Source: Neelides folsomi (Eukaryota; Arthropoda; Collembola; Neelipleona; Neelidae). From it: a DNA stretch of 64,000 nucleotides. Shown here piece after piece: positions 12,255 through 28,582 of the stretch. Position 1 is the stretch's first letter. Every line of letters begins with the position of its first letter. The notes under the pieces were generated by a model. That model worked only from the letters and a program-made list of their open reading frames with translations. It had not been told where the DNA came from and did no database searches. The DNA lies in NCBI GenBank assembly GCA_034687125.1, contig JAQGBZ010000017.1, positions 124,001 through 188,000 of the forward strand. The letters run 5' to 3'. The translations under genes were made by a program, and so were the position numbers.

Positions 12255-14050
12255 TTTTCTAACGATTACTTGTCAAGCTAGCAAATTAACAATTACAGCT
12301 AATTCTATTCTTTCTAAATAAAATGTCAGCAGAAGGAGAATAGGTCCGCGGTCTCTAAAGAACTTTTTCAGATGTTGGTAACTTCAACTTCCCGTATCTC
12401 TAAACATGGATCATGAAATCATCCATACCTAAATGATCTTTTAATATTATTATTACCTTCATGTGATGTCGTAGAATAACCTTTAGCTTAACAACTCAAT
12501 TTCATAAATACCCACCCTCGACTTATCTTTATGATTTCATTGACAATCATAATAAGGTTAGTATACACAATGGGAATATGAACTCACATATGCCTTTTAA
12601 TGGTAAACTTTCATGTTGAATTAAGCTTTATCACAAATCACAATGTAAAGGCCTTTTTAGATAATTTATGTAAAATGTAATGGTATTTAAAGATTAACTT
12701 AACCACCCAACTCAAAGTTTTTAATTAAATTCAATCACGTAGTTTACTAACCTTTGGTATTATTCCCATTCTTACACAAATAAATTGTACAAATAAATTA
12801 GAATATAAATTAAAGTATGTTATGTATAAATTAATATACCTACACGTATAACATCATACTCGTTAATATATTGGTATTTGATAAATATATTAAAATAACA
12901 AATTCATACGCAATTTTCTCTATAACCCATGCATTAAAAGTTTAATAAAAACTTAAAATAATTTACAAAATGAATCGCATAAAATTAACATGTTGGCTAT
13001 TTTTAAAATTAAAAAATAATTAAGGTAGTATAAAGAACTTCAATAACTAATACCTAAAATTATGAATGAATTCTTTGTGTGTCTTTGCTTTACATATTGC
13101 AATGATATTCTTTAAATCCAAACATTCCGAAAACAGTATTTCAAATTAACGTAATTTTCCATAAACCATGCTTAAATTATAAAGCAATCAAAGCAATACG
13201 AATTTGTTTTGCTTATTAAATATTGGTTTTTATAAACTTTAAAAAATCTGGAACATCTTGTTTTTTAATTAGAGTTTACATAATAAATATGCAATTAAAC
13301 AATCGATCGAATACAGATGCACTTGATAAAAGAATATGATTATTCAAAAGGTTACAATAAAAGACATTAATTAATACAACAATTTAGCTACACTGAAACA
13401 AAAGTACATAAATATTTGATATATAAATATTAGCAAACTGGTACGACCATATCCAAAGCATAATTAAATAATCATTTACTATAAACATAATCAGAATATA
13501 GAGATGATAGATTGAACATGAATTTTAATAAAATTATGTTTACCATCCAACGGCAAATTAACTACATATTTTAACGTAATATTGCAACTTTTACCCTTCA
13601 CAAAAACTAAATTATTAAACTTGCCTATAGATAAAATATGTAGTCAATAATTATAGGCATTAAAATCTGATAATTTATAAAACCTAAGTAAAATTGGGGA
13701 AATACGCTATTTTATTATCAGTAGGTTAGACAGCGTATAAGTATATGGGATAATATTCTAAAACTTTCTTTAGAATATTTTGAAATCTTGGGACGGACTT
13801 CTATTTATTATTAATTCTAACTCAATTGAGGCCCATAAATCTTCCACATTACTTAAAATCTCAAAAAGAATGCAATATAAGTATTTGAGATTTTTAAGAG
13901 GGCTTTAAAACTTAACTTTGTTCCTTTCTTAAATTCTAAGTGATTGTAAGGACGAAGTGAACGTTCTTTCTTCCATATTCTTTCTCCAATGTGACTAATT
14001 AAGAAGTAGATACTCTTTTCTTGATTGTGAGTCGATGAGGAGCAAGAGGC
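12255..14050. other. Long AT-rich region, Rab6 3' flank at right
   Basis: About 1.8 kb, among the most AT-rich of the window, with no open frame of note. On the minus strand a possible Rab6 poly(A) signal (TTTATT read on +) lies near 13804. Confidence 0.4.
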
Positions 14051-17341
<3,291 letters not shown>

Positions 17342-20300
17342 ATGGCGACGCTTAGTGAAGATCCTCCTAATGGAACCAAGCGTCAGAATTTCTCCCTTAC
17401 AAGCGCAAATGGAATAAATAAAACCCCGTCGATGATGTTGAATAAAGGAGGATCAGCGAAAAAATTAATCATTAAAAACTTCCGTGGTATCTGAAATCAG
17501 AATTTCACATCAAATTAAGATGAAATCTATTAAATTAATTTATTTATCCTAACTGGTAAAATTCGATATTTTAGAGAAACCGAAAGTATCGGAAGATTAC
17601 CAAACGGAAACATGGAAAAAGCTCCGGGATTCTGTGATTGCAATTCAAACATCACAACCAATTAGTTATTGTCTAGAAGAACTGTATCAAGCAGTTGAAA
17701 ATATGTGTAGTTATAAAATGGCTCCACAACTTTATGAGAACTTAAAAGGTAGGATATAAAAATTATATAAATTATATAAAATCCCCTCATGAAGAATCAC
17801 AAATGTATAAAAGAAATTCTAGTCAAATTCAATTATTTGTTAGTTTGATTTATTTATCTAATATAATTTTATTGTAGATGTGATTGAGTGCCATGTAAGA
17901 GACACAGTTGAACCTTTCATCAAAAGTGTGGAAGACCGGAAAATGTTTTTAAAGGAAATGGAATCATGTTGGCAGTCTCATTGTAGGCAAATGATTATGA
18001 TTCGAAGCATTTTCCTCTATTTGGACCGCAGATACGTCCTTCATAATCCATCCATACTTTCCATATGGTATTTACGTCAATAAGTTTTCATTCTTTTCGT
18101 TTTATTTTTTACCATTATTTTATAAATCTGGAATGAAATAAAGATATAATAATTAAATGTCTAATCGTCATATTTTAAAGGGACATGGGCCTCGATTTGT
18201 TTCGTAAACACGTAATCGGCCAACAGACTGCTCAGACAAGGACGGTTGACGGCCTTCTTATGCTTATTGAAAATGAGCGAGCAGGCGACATGGTCGATCG
18301 ATCTCTTCTCAAGTCACTCCTTAGAATGCTCTCCGATCTTCTCATTTATCAGGATGTCTTTGAACACAAGTACACATTTATTAATTTAACATTAATTCCA
18401 ATTCATAACATTAATTAATGTGATGATTTTATTATTATAGATTTTTGCAAGCAACTGACGCACTTTACACTCTCGAAGGTCGAAAACTGATGCAGGAATT
18501 GGAAGTTCCTGAATATTTATCTCACGTAGAAAAACGACTTCAAGAAGAGAACGATCGAGTTCTCCACTATTTGGACACAGGAACAAAGTAATATATTTAT
18601 CTAACATACTTTTATGTTATATTCGAATTTTTCCAATTAGTTTTGTATAAAATTAATTTCAATTTATTTCAGATGGGCTTTAATCCATACTGTGGAACGA
18701 CAACTCATATCTGAACATTTGGGCAGTATTCTTTGTAAAGGTCTTGAGAATATGTTAGATAATAATAGACTGTCTGACCTTGACTTGATGTACACTCTCT
18801 TTTTGAGAGTGAAAAATGGCCTTCCTGACCTCTGCTCACATTTTAATTCTTATATAAAGGTAAATGAGATTTAATAATTAAAAGACAATTCATTTTATAT
18901 TGGCTTTCTATTTAGTATTATAATTCTTACATTTGATATTTTTATTGTAGAAAAAAGGTCGGACTATTGTGATTGATCCAGAAAAGGACAAATCGATGGT
19001 GCAAGATCTTCTCGATTATAAAGATAAGATGGACAACATTGTGATAACTTGTTTTCACAAAGCAGAAAAGTTCGTTAACAGTGTGAAAGAGGCCTTTGAA
19101 CATTTTATTAACCAGAGACCAAATAAACCAGCCGAACTCATAGGTAAATAAAATTATTTCTTATACTATTTAGTTAGTACAATATTGTGCCATTAGGAGT
19201 TTTATGATTTAAAATTAAAATGAATAAAAAATTCAATTTTAATTTAGCCAAGTTCGTGGACTCAAAACTCCGTTTAGGGAACAAAGAAGCGACTGAAGAA
19301 GAACTTGAAAAGCTCCTTGATAAAATCATGGTCATCTTTCGATTCATTCACGGGAAAGATGTTTTTGAGGCATTTTATAAAAAGGATCTCGCCAAACGAC
19401 TTTTAGTAGGTAAATCCGCGAGCGTGGACGCGGAAAAGAGCATGTTGTCGAAGTTGAAGCAAGAATGCGGAGGAGCTTTCACTTCCAAGCTCGAAGGGAT
19501 GTTTAAAGACATGGAACTCTCAAGAGACATCAATGTAGCATTTAAACAAGTATGCAACTTATTCAATTAATTTATATGAAATGGACCGAAATGAACATAG
19601 AATCATGAGGACTAAAATTATTTTAATTTTTAAGCATATTGGAAATCTAAGGACTGGTTTTGATTCGAGTATTGACCTGACTGTGAACATCCTTACAATG
19701 GGATATTGGCCCACATATCCCATTGTTGAAGTGAATCTCCCCAAAGAAATGATTCAATTTCAAGAAATCTTCAATAAATTTTATTTGGGAAAGCACAGCG
19801 GAAGGAAACTACAATGGCAACCGACCCTTGGACACTGCATGCTAAGAGCTACTTTTGAACACGTAATATACCAATACAACAAAGTTAAATTAAAATATTG
19901 CAATTTATGTACACGGAGTACGTATTTATATTCGATACTGTGTAACTAATATTATTGTTATTGTGAACTTCAAAATATTTGTTTAATCTTGTTTTTTTTA
20001 CTAATATTTATTTATTGTTCTTAATTAATAGGGGAAGAAGGAACTTCAAGTATCGTTATACCAAGGATTGGTTCTTTTATTATTCAATGAAGGATTGGAT
20101 TATACTTATGAAGAAATCAAATCAGCTACAAATATTGAGGTAAAGTTAATATGTAACGTTAATGTTGAATTCTTCAAAAATAATTACAATCATTACAAAT
20201 TACGATCCTAATTATATTTTGGTATAGGACGCGGAATTGAAACGAACTCTTCAGTCATTAGCTTGTGGAAAAGCTCGAGTTCTTCATAAAAATCCCAAAG

Positions 20301-20902
20301 GGAAAGATGTCGCAGATGCAGACGCATTCCAATTTAATACAGATTTTGCCAACAAATTATTCCGTGTTAAAATCAATCAAATTCAAATGAAAGAAACGGT
20401 AAGTTCACTTATGTACAATTCTGACAATAATTAAATTCTACTATAAGTGCTATAGTTGGGCGGAATGGAATTTATAAATTTTTATTATTCTATGCGTCAA
20501 TTCCATGTTTAATATCTATTTATTTATTAAATCTTAATTATTGCTAGAATGAAGAACAAAAGGCAACAGAAGAGCGAGTTTTCCAAGATCGTCAGTATCA
20601 AATAGATGCTGCGATTGTTCGTATAATGAAAATGAGGAAAACTCTTTCTCATCAACTTCTTGTTTCTGAGCTCTACCTTCAATTAAAGTTTCCAGTTACG
20701 GTAATGATTAAATTTTATTTTAAAATCCTAAATGTTCTTGATTATAAGTTATAACATAAATAAATAAAAACACAAATATCAACAAATTCTTTTTTTTAAA
20801 TTTTAGCCTGTGGATTTAAAGAAGAGAATTGAGAGTCTCATTGATCGGGACTACATGGCAAGAGACAAAGAAAACTCGAAGCAGTATAACTACGTGGCTT
20901 AA
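17342..20902 (+). CDS. Cul4: Cullin-4, scaffold of CRL4 ubiquitin ligases
   Basis: Thirteen exons (17342-17486, 17575-17748, 17878-18067, 18181-18369, 18441-18587, 18673-18859, 18951-19143, 19248-19549, 19635-19862, 20032-20139, 20228-20398, 20548-20700, 20807-20902) join in phase to 760 residues; human CUL4A has 759. Cullin-4 binds DDB1 at its N-terminal half and the RING protein Rbx1 at its C-terminal half, and ubiquitinates chromatin and cell-cycle targets. Diagnostic blocks: [24 protein letters not shown], the cullin-homology [15 protein letters not shown] and [14 protein letters not shown], and the winged-helix end [10 protein letters not shown] with the final YNYVA. The lysine that takes NEDD8 is in [10 protein letters not shown], about residue 706. 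Nothing is missing. Confidence 0.97.
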
Positions 20903-22036
20903 ATTTCACCTAATGATATTATAGAAAATTCTATTTACTTTTAATTAAATTGTATTTCTCTTGAAGGCAGCATTGTAAACTTCAGAAATTTAATTATTAC
21001 AAATGTCTCATCGAATTAATTTAACATTTTATTAGTTGTTTTAAAAAGCTCATAATGAATTATTAACTCTTACTCTTTGCACATATATTACCCATTATTC
21101 ATTTTTAACACCTATTATATAAACATTTAAACATCATTTATAAGTTATAAGTACTTCATAAATATTAATATAGGTAGGTTAGGTTATAAATACATACAAA
21201 ACTATATTAACTATTAATTTGCAATAAATTACACGATTAGTGAAACAACTCTGAAAATTTATTCTCATTTAATATTGCCATTCTATTTTTTAATATTTCA
21301 ATGTATTGCATGGGTAAATCAGCTATGCATAAATTAATAGAAATTGAGATTGGACACTTTATATTTATCGGGCGAATAGTGAGAATCATATAAAATCACA
21401 AATAAACGACTAGACAAACCCGAGTAAGTGTAAGTATAACCTGATTAGGTAAATGTATCATATTTCTGATATTTTATATACCTACACCTATACATTAGAA
21501 GCTGCATCGGTGGTTCTGTAAAGTGTTGGAAATACTATCTATTTAATTATCCCTTATCGTTATCGGTCTTCAATATCTCAAATTCCTAATATTGACAATT
21601 TATTTATTTCGCTAAATGTTAGTTAGCAAACAATAAAAATCTATGTAGTATAATAGGCTTGTTAGATGCATCAAATTTTGAATTCCATTAGCTGTTTATC
21701 CCATGGCCAGTCATGACCTCATTAAATGTTTTAAATGCTTTAAAATGGAAATTTATTTGTGTCAAAATACGATAAAATACACATAACTGGCATTCTTTGT
21801 GTTAAAGGGGTAAAAGGGAACAGAGCACAAGCACAATACAATAGGAAAGTGTGCAGAAAGAAAGTCACGTGCGAAGGAATTGTGCGCGGTTCGCGATTGA
21901 ATCTCTGACTGAATACATATTTAACTTATTACGTGGTTTTCTCTTCAACGTCGAGTCACCAGATTCAAGTCGCCGGAACTTGTCGTCGTCACGGGTTGAT
22001 CCTTGTTCACGTCTGGGTTCAGAGGTCATCGCCGTC
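20903..22036. other. CUL4 3' flank and TM9SF2 upstream region
   Basis: AT-rich, no gene. A possible CUL4 poly(A) signal (AATAAA near 21224) is present. From about 21790 the sequence is more GC-rich and probably contains the TM9SF2 promoter and leader; the frame is open upstream of 22037, but the chosen ATG precedes a proper signal peptide. Confidence 0.4.
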
Positions 22037-25000
22037 ATGAGGAAGAATTCAAGGCTGATCGTCATTTTGCTCCTCCATTTCTTTGGAGTTTCCTCGGGAT
22101 TTTATCTTCCTGGTTTGGCCCCTGTCAACTTTTGCCCCGCCGACAAAGAGACGGACACATGCAAAGTAAATTACTGAATCTCATTCTTTCGAAATGAACC
22201 TAATTTTAATTATATAATTAACAGGCTAAGATTTTCCTATATGTAAATCGACTCAACTCGGACGAGTCTGTCATTCCTTATGAGTACCATTAGTAAGTGA
22301 AAATAATCAGATAACTGACAGATTTTAACTCTAAAATGTCATTTCCATTCAAATTAACATAAATAATTATATAGCTTCGACTTTTGTACTGCTGATGAAT
22401 CCAACAGTCCGGTGGAAAACTTGGGACAAGTCGTCTTTGGAGAACGAATTCGGCCTTCCCGATATGAAGTATGAATTCAAGAGATTTGGCACATAATTTT
22501 AATTGAAGGCTATGAAAAGAAAAGTGAAATTATTCCATTTCTTACTTAGATCGAATTCCAAAAAGAGCAATCGTGCTCGAAACTCTGCCACAAGCAATAT
22601 GATGAGACAAAGTCTGAGACGATGCAGAAGCTTGCAATTCTGAAAGGAGGAATAAGTCTCAATTACTATCATCATTGGATAGTTGGTAATTTTTATAAAA
22701 CTTTTGAAAATATTAAATTCTAATTAAACTGCATACCTTTGTTTTCAATTAATCTCTAATTAACCTTGATAGATAACATGCCCGTCACATGGTGTTATAG
22801 CTATAATGACCAAAGTCAGACCTTCTGTTCGACTGGCTTCCCAATGGGTAAGTTAACAGTTTGGCATTATCCAGTTTATTAAATATTTAATGAATAAAAT
22901 ATAAAGATCATTAAATTAAAATTTTACTATTTTGATATAGGATGTTATGTGGACAAAGATGGACAACCTAAGGATACTTGTACTTTGATTGACACTGCAA
23001 AGAGAACACCGGATACGTATTATGTATTCAATCATGTTGACCTTGTTGTGACTTATCACAGTGGAAAGGGAGCTGAATGTAAGTCACAAGTCACCTTATA
23101 TACGATAAAATGAGTTTTTAAATTGGATTTTGATAATAGGGGCTAGCATCTTTGGAGAAGGATCTGGAAGAATTATTGGTGAGAAAAATTTACAATTTTG
23201 AATTTTAAGATATAAATTCTCTCTAATGCACTTAATGTTACAGGAACTTATTATGTTATTAACCTTTTTTAATTTATTAGCTGTAAAAGTCATTCCTAGA
23301 AGTATCAAACACGCAAATGAGAACAGCTTGAGTTGTACTTCGGATCAAGCTCCAATGGCCATTCCTGGGAAAATGAAACCAGGAGAAAAAATTAATATTA
23401 CTTACACATATTCCGTTTCTTTTCATGTATGTAAATATTTTTACTCATTCATTAAACTTTAAATAGTCACATAATATAAACTATCTTACATAAACCATCA
23501 TCAAAAAATATTAATTCTTATTTTAATTTTTAGGAAGACAACAGCGTAAAAGTAAGTAGAGCATTGTTTAATTGAAAATTCATGTAATTTTAAAATGCCT
23601 AACAAGGGATCATAATAAAAATTAATTTTTGGTTATTTAGTGGTCATCAAGATGGGATTACATTCTCGAGTCAATGCCTCATACAAACATCCAATGGTTT
23701 TCGATCCTCAATTCCCTCGTCATTGTTCTTTTCTTGTCTGGGATGGTGGCCATGATTCTTCTTCGAACTCTTCACAAAGATATTGCACGGTATAATCAAA
23801 TCGATTCTGGCGAAGATGCCCAAGAAGAATTTGGATGGAAGTTGGTTCATGGCGACGTCTTCAGACCACCAAGAAAGGGAATGCTTCTCTCTGTACTTCT
23901 CGGAAGTGGAACCCAGGTGCTCTTAATGACTATCATCACCCTTGCATTTGCTTGCCTTGGATTCCTCTCACCGGCCAATCGAGGAGCTCTCATGACGTGT
24001 GCGATGGTCATCTACGTATGTCTTGGAACTCCTGCTGGATATGTCTCTTCGAGGATTTACAAGAGTTTTGGAGGAGAAAAATGGAAATCAAATGTCATCC
24101 TTACATCAACTGTTTGCCCTGGGTATATTTTAGTAATTTTAACTTAATCTTTTCTCAATTAATAATAAATAATTATCCATGATTCTATTAATTTCATATA
24201 ATAATTTATATTTTCTTTTTTATCTAGTGTCGTTTTCTCTTTGTTCTTTGTAATGAATTCATTACTTTGGGCCAATAAGAGCTCAGCTGCCTTACCTTTC
24301 TCGACCCTTGTTGCCCTTTTGGCTCTCTGGTTTGGAGTTTCAATGCCTTTGATCTTCGTCGGCTCATATTTTGGATTCCGGAAAAGGATGATTGAACATC
24401 CTGTGAGGACGAACCAAATTCCACGTCAAATTCCAGAACAGAGCATTTACACTCAAGCTGGACCAGGGATTTTGATGGGCGGTGTTTTACCTTTCGGATG
24501 TATCTTTATTCAACTCTTTTTTATTCTCAATTCTATTTGGTAAAAAATACATTTTTATTCATAACAAATTTTTTGAATTTTGACAAAATTATATATTGTT
24601 TAATTTTTTTTTTAAATTCTACAGGTCTAGTCAGATGTATTACATGTTTGGTTTCCTCTTTCTCGTATTCTTAATTTTGGTTATCACTTGCTCAGAAACG
24701 ACGATTCTCCTCTGTTATTTCCATCTTTGTTCTGAGGTAATAAACTTATCACAATTTTTAACAAGCAATTTTATTAATTGAATTTAACTTTTAAGGACTA
24801 TCGATGGTGGTGGAGAAGTTTTCTTACAAGCGGTTTCACATCATTTTATTTATTCCTTTATTGCGTCCATTATTTCTTTACGAAATTGAACATCGAAGGA
24901 TTCACCTCAACTTTCCTCTATTTTGGCTACACTTTAATTATTGTCTTTCTCTTCTTTCTTCTCACAGGTGAGTTATGATAAATCATAAATCCAATGAAAT

Positions 25001-25117
25001 ATAAGGTGGTGGATTGACGATGAATTAATAACTTTATTTGATTCTAAAGGTACAATTGGGTTCATGGCTTGTTTCTGGTTTGTACGGAAGATCTACAGTG
25101 TCGTGAAAGTAGATTAA
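22037..25117 (+). CDS. TM9SF2: Transmembrane 9 superfamily member 2 (nonaspanin)
   Basis: Fourteen exons (22037-22165, 22225-22292, 22375-22468, 22550-22685, 22773-22847, 22941-23078, 23140-23178, 23281-23426, 23534-23551, 23641-24122, 24228-24539, 24625-24736, 24796-24967, 25050-25117) join to 662 residues; human TM9SF2 has 663. A signal peptide ([16 protein letters not shown]) leads to [13 protein letters not shown], the mature N-terminus of the family, and a luminal domain. Then come nine membrane segments with family blocks [60 protein letters not shown] and [15 protein letters not shown]. The end KIYSVVKVD carries the K-x-D signal that keeps nonaspanins in the Golgi by COPI binding. Exon 9 is only 18 bases. 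These proteins act in sorting of membrane proteins and in glycan synthesis. Confidence 0.97.
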
Positions 25118-26213
25118 TTCGATTTATTGCTTCATACAAAATTTTAAGTTAAGAAAATGTTTTGTGATTTAAATTCCTTCGCCGCGAATCATTTACAATT
25201 ATGAATTATGAGCGTCCTCTTTCATTGTTATTTATTTATTAAAAATAATAATTAGCAAAAATGTAATTTAGATTATATTTAGCATAAAAAATTCTATAAA
25301 TATTTATTATTTTAATCTACTACCTAGTTTATTGTAAGGAAAATTTTATTCGGCATTTGCCGTTTGACATAATGTTGTTGTTTTATTCGATTCGAAAAAG
25401 TCATTGATTAATGAATGAACGACATACCTAATTTCATAAAGAAAATTACAATTGCAATAATTAAGATTATGCCGATTACGCATATTTGAATATTTTGAAT
25501 TATGTCAAATGTGTGAGCGTGAGTGTACCTAAATCACTAAATTATTTAATCAGTATAATGTGTTATGTTTACAATTTTCAGTCTTACAGTGCTAAAATGT
25601 ACTTATCTAAATATACAGTTTTTACTAGAAAATTAAGATCAATTCAGCAAAACATTGACTTATTAATAAATAATTGATAAAATATTGTAATATTAAAATT
25701 AAAAGTTTCCTTTATAATTTCATTATAAATAGATTTATTAAGTGAGAAATGTAAGAGGGGTTAATATATGTTATGATGATGATATCTTTTATTCATTTTT
25801 CATAATTTTTTAGCAATGTAAAATGTAAATGTTCTAATTTTCCACTTTAACCACACAATAATTTAACTAACATTTGATAAGCTTTATGTATGAGGCTTAA
25901 TTGCGTAATATTAATTATATAATAAATCTATATAAGGAGGAAACGAATGTTAAAATGAAGAAGCTTTGTAAATACATAAACAGCATGTTATTTGGTATTA
26001 AATACAACATTATTTAAATTTCGAAATGAAGCTATAACTTTTTATTTCCAATTTTCTAAAGAACTCATTTATAACTGCAGGTAAAACAATAATATTTATA
26101 AATATCTTTTGATTAATATTAATAGAGTTACAATTGTTGAGAAAAAATTTACACTGAAAATCATGCGAATACCATGAAGTATTATCAAACTAACTATAAT
26201 AGTTATTAGGCCC
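25118..26213. other. Convergent region between TM9SF2 and the elongase
   Basis: About 1.1 kb, strongly AT-rich, holding the 3' flanks of both genes. Possible poly(A) signals: AATAAA near 25668 on plus and TTTATT at 26041-26046 for the minus-strand gene. No gene seen. Confidence 0.4.
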
Positions 26214-27854
26214 TTAATCGTCTTCTATTACTAGATAAGGGTCGCAATTGAACAACAACGATTTATATTTCGACGTAAAAAGAACAACTAGGGACATGAT
26301 GTAGAGCGTCGTAATAATGAAGGTCTCTTCAGGCATTCCACAAGGTTTTGATATCCCAACAAGTGAGTGAGCCAGAACCAAGACGAATTGAATCTGCATA
26401 TCAAATTATGCAAATAATTATTTGATTCAATCATTCAATCAATTATTTCTTTTAATTAAATATTGACGTTAGGAGTATTTTAAACATAAATGAATTGGAA
26501 AGAAAGTTAGGAGCAAGGGTGAAAATGGGTGAAAGCGATGGTGAGTAATTTCATTTGTTCTTTAATATCACTCGCATATCAATTAAATTTTCAAGTTTTA
26601 ATTAATTAAATACTAATTGGGAAATGATACGAGCATCTTGTTGAATGTTTCTCGTCTGAAAATCTAAGCAGGAGTCAGCGAGGTAGAAAACAGCACCGAC
26701 GGCTGTTAAAGCCCATCCATTCACAAAGACGATAAAAAGAGCTAGAGGTAAAATAAAAATCGTAAAAACAAATATTACATAATATAATATTAGACTTTCG
26801 TTTAATATGATGCTATATTTAATTTAAGTGATCTTTAATTAAAAGGGTGCTTGTTAAACATTTTTCTATGTATTTACATGAGCCTCCGGGAAATGCATAG
26901 GCCATAAACCTTAAAACATATAATTAAATAAGTTTTATATTTTATAATATATTATTACATTAATAATGTTTATTATTTTTATAAAACAAGTTTGTATTAT
27001 TGAAAATTGGGCTAATTAGTGGCGAGTTAATTATAATTATATAGGGATGTCTAACCAGCTTAACAAAAACATAGAATAGTGATGGTAAACATGCATAAAC
27101 TTCGGTTCTTCAAATCTTGTGTAGAAAGCATAGGAAAACGTATCCAATAAGCTAACCAATTTTGCAATCATGAAAATGTAGACGTAGCGAGCAGCCTAAA
27201 AAGTTTATTTTTTAAAAATGAACAATTAATTACAAACATTAGCGTTTTCAGTAAAATTCTGACCACTTTATCAGTTGGATCAATATCGTAACATCCAAAT
27301 CCAATTTTTCCTTTGTCCATATAATGTTTTGTCACCTATTAAATTCATATGTCCTTATTATACATTATTAATAAACTGTTATTTAATTGATATATTTTAT
27401 GAATTCCCCAACTTGTTGAATTAATTGAATCTCACGTTAATTGCTAAATATAGTGAAGGAAAATAATTGGCAAGTTCGACGATTTTGACAAATATCGTTT
27501 CAAAAACTTTGTTGGGGCAGACTCCCCTATAGAAAGGAAACACGGTGTAAGTGATTCCACAGTAGACAAAAAGAATAATAATTGGCCACATAACACCCAT
27601 AAAGACCCATCCTTTCGTGAGGGGACCTGAAAAAATCAACAGCTTATTTAGTTTGCTAAATATGTAATCATGTTGACAAAATTAATATAACTTGCACTTT
27701 TAGAAGCTTGGTTAAAAGTTGTTTATAAGATTCTAATAGGCGTTAGATAATCAATTGATATTTTACTTGGTTCAATATTAACGAGAAAATGGTATAGCTG
27801 CTCAAATTTTCCCCATAATAGGCTTTCTAAATGCCACAGAAAACCTTCCTTCAT
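26214..27854 (-). CDS. ELOVL-family very-long-chain fatty acid elongase, divergent
   Basis: Seven exons in transcript order: 27767-27854, 27436-27626, 27264-27335, 27056-27195, 26878-26909, 26614-26741 and 26214-26393, joining to 276 residues, normal for ELOVL. Members are multi-pass ER proteins that condense malonyl-CoA with long acyl-CoA. Seen in order: PLTKGWVFMG (family DPRTKDWPLM), KLVSLLDTFSY (family LDT), the catalytic histidine box HVYHH at about 152-156, FPGGS, and SQLIQFVLVLAHSL (family LQLIQFV). The stretch between, FVNGWALTAVGAVFYLADS, lies where most elongases have NxxVHxxMYxYY, and that motif is absent. The protein may therefore be altered in activity or substrate. No dilysine ER signal is seen at the end (VIEDD). 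The donor of exon 3 (gtcaga) and the 32-base exon are less certain. Confidence 0.8.
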
Positions 27855-28582
27855 TTCGATTAAATTCCAATGTCGGATTAATCAAATAATGTATGAACGC
27901 TGATCATTTCATAAACAAGTTGTTGAATCGTTGATTTGTTCAAAAATGAAAATTATATTGGGGCAGTTTGAAACAATTTGAAGTAACAAACTCTAAAACC
28001 TTAGCATCGAATGAAACCTTTTCGATTTGTGAGGGATCGTATATTTTTAAAATTCATTTATCTTTAATTTAAATACCTTTAAATTGAGAGTTATCAAAGA
28101 ACTCGTGCTTGAATATGATTAAAGTGACCTTTTTAACTCTTGAAGGTAATATTTAAAGGAAAATTAATCTTTACAGGGGGTTATTCAACATTATTATTAA
28201 ACTATTTGATTGCGACTCTTCAATTGTTGTTTTTCTTGATTTTATCTCTTAATAATCCTATCTTGCTGGCTGCTAGACTCAATTTAAATAATATTACTAA
28301 AAGTTTAATAGACATAAAACTCCATTTATATTTTTCGTTATTGTATAAAAGAAAATGGGTGGGTTAATGTTTATTAATAATTTCAGCTCTTAATATTCAG
28401 TAGATCTTGCGTCAGCATTTTCGAATTCAATTTAATTAAAATATACGGACTTGTTTACATTTGAAAATTACATAATAATGCCCATAATTAATTTACAAAT
28501 TACTTTGAAAAATATAATTTGTATTACTTATTTCAGAAAAGAGCTAGCAATAATTTGCAATTGAAACAACTCCATTCCAAAA
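27855..28582. other. Divergent upstream region, elongase and RNF168-like gene
   Basis: About 730 bases between two start codons on opposite strands; it must carry both promoters. AT-rich; no clear TATA box or repeat. Confidence 0.35.
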
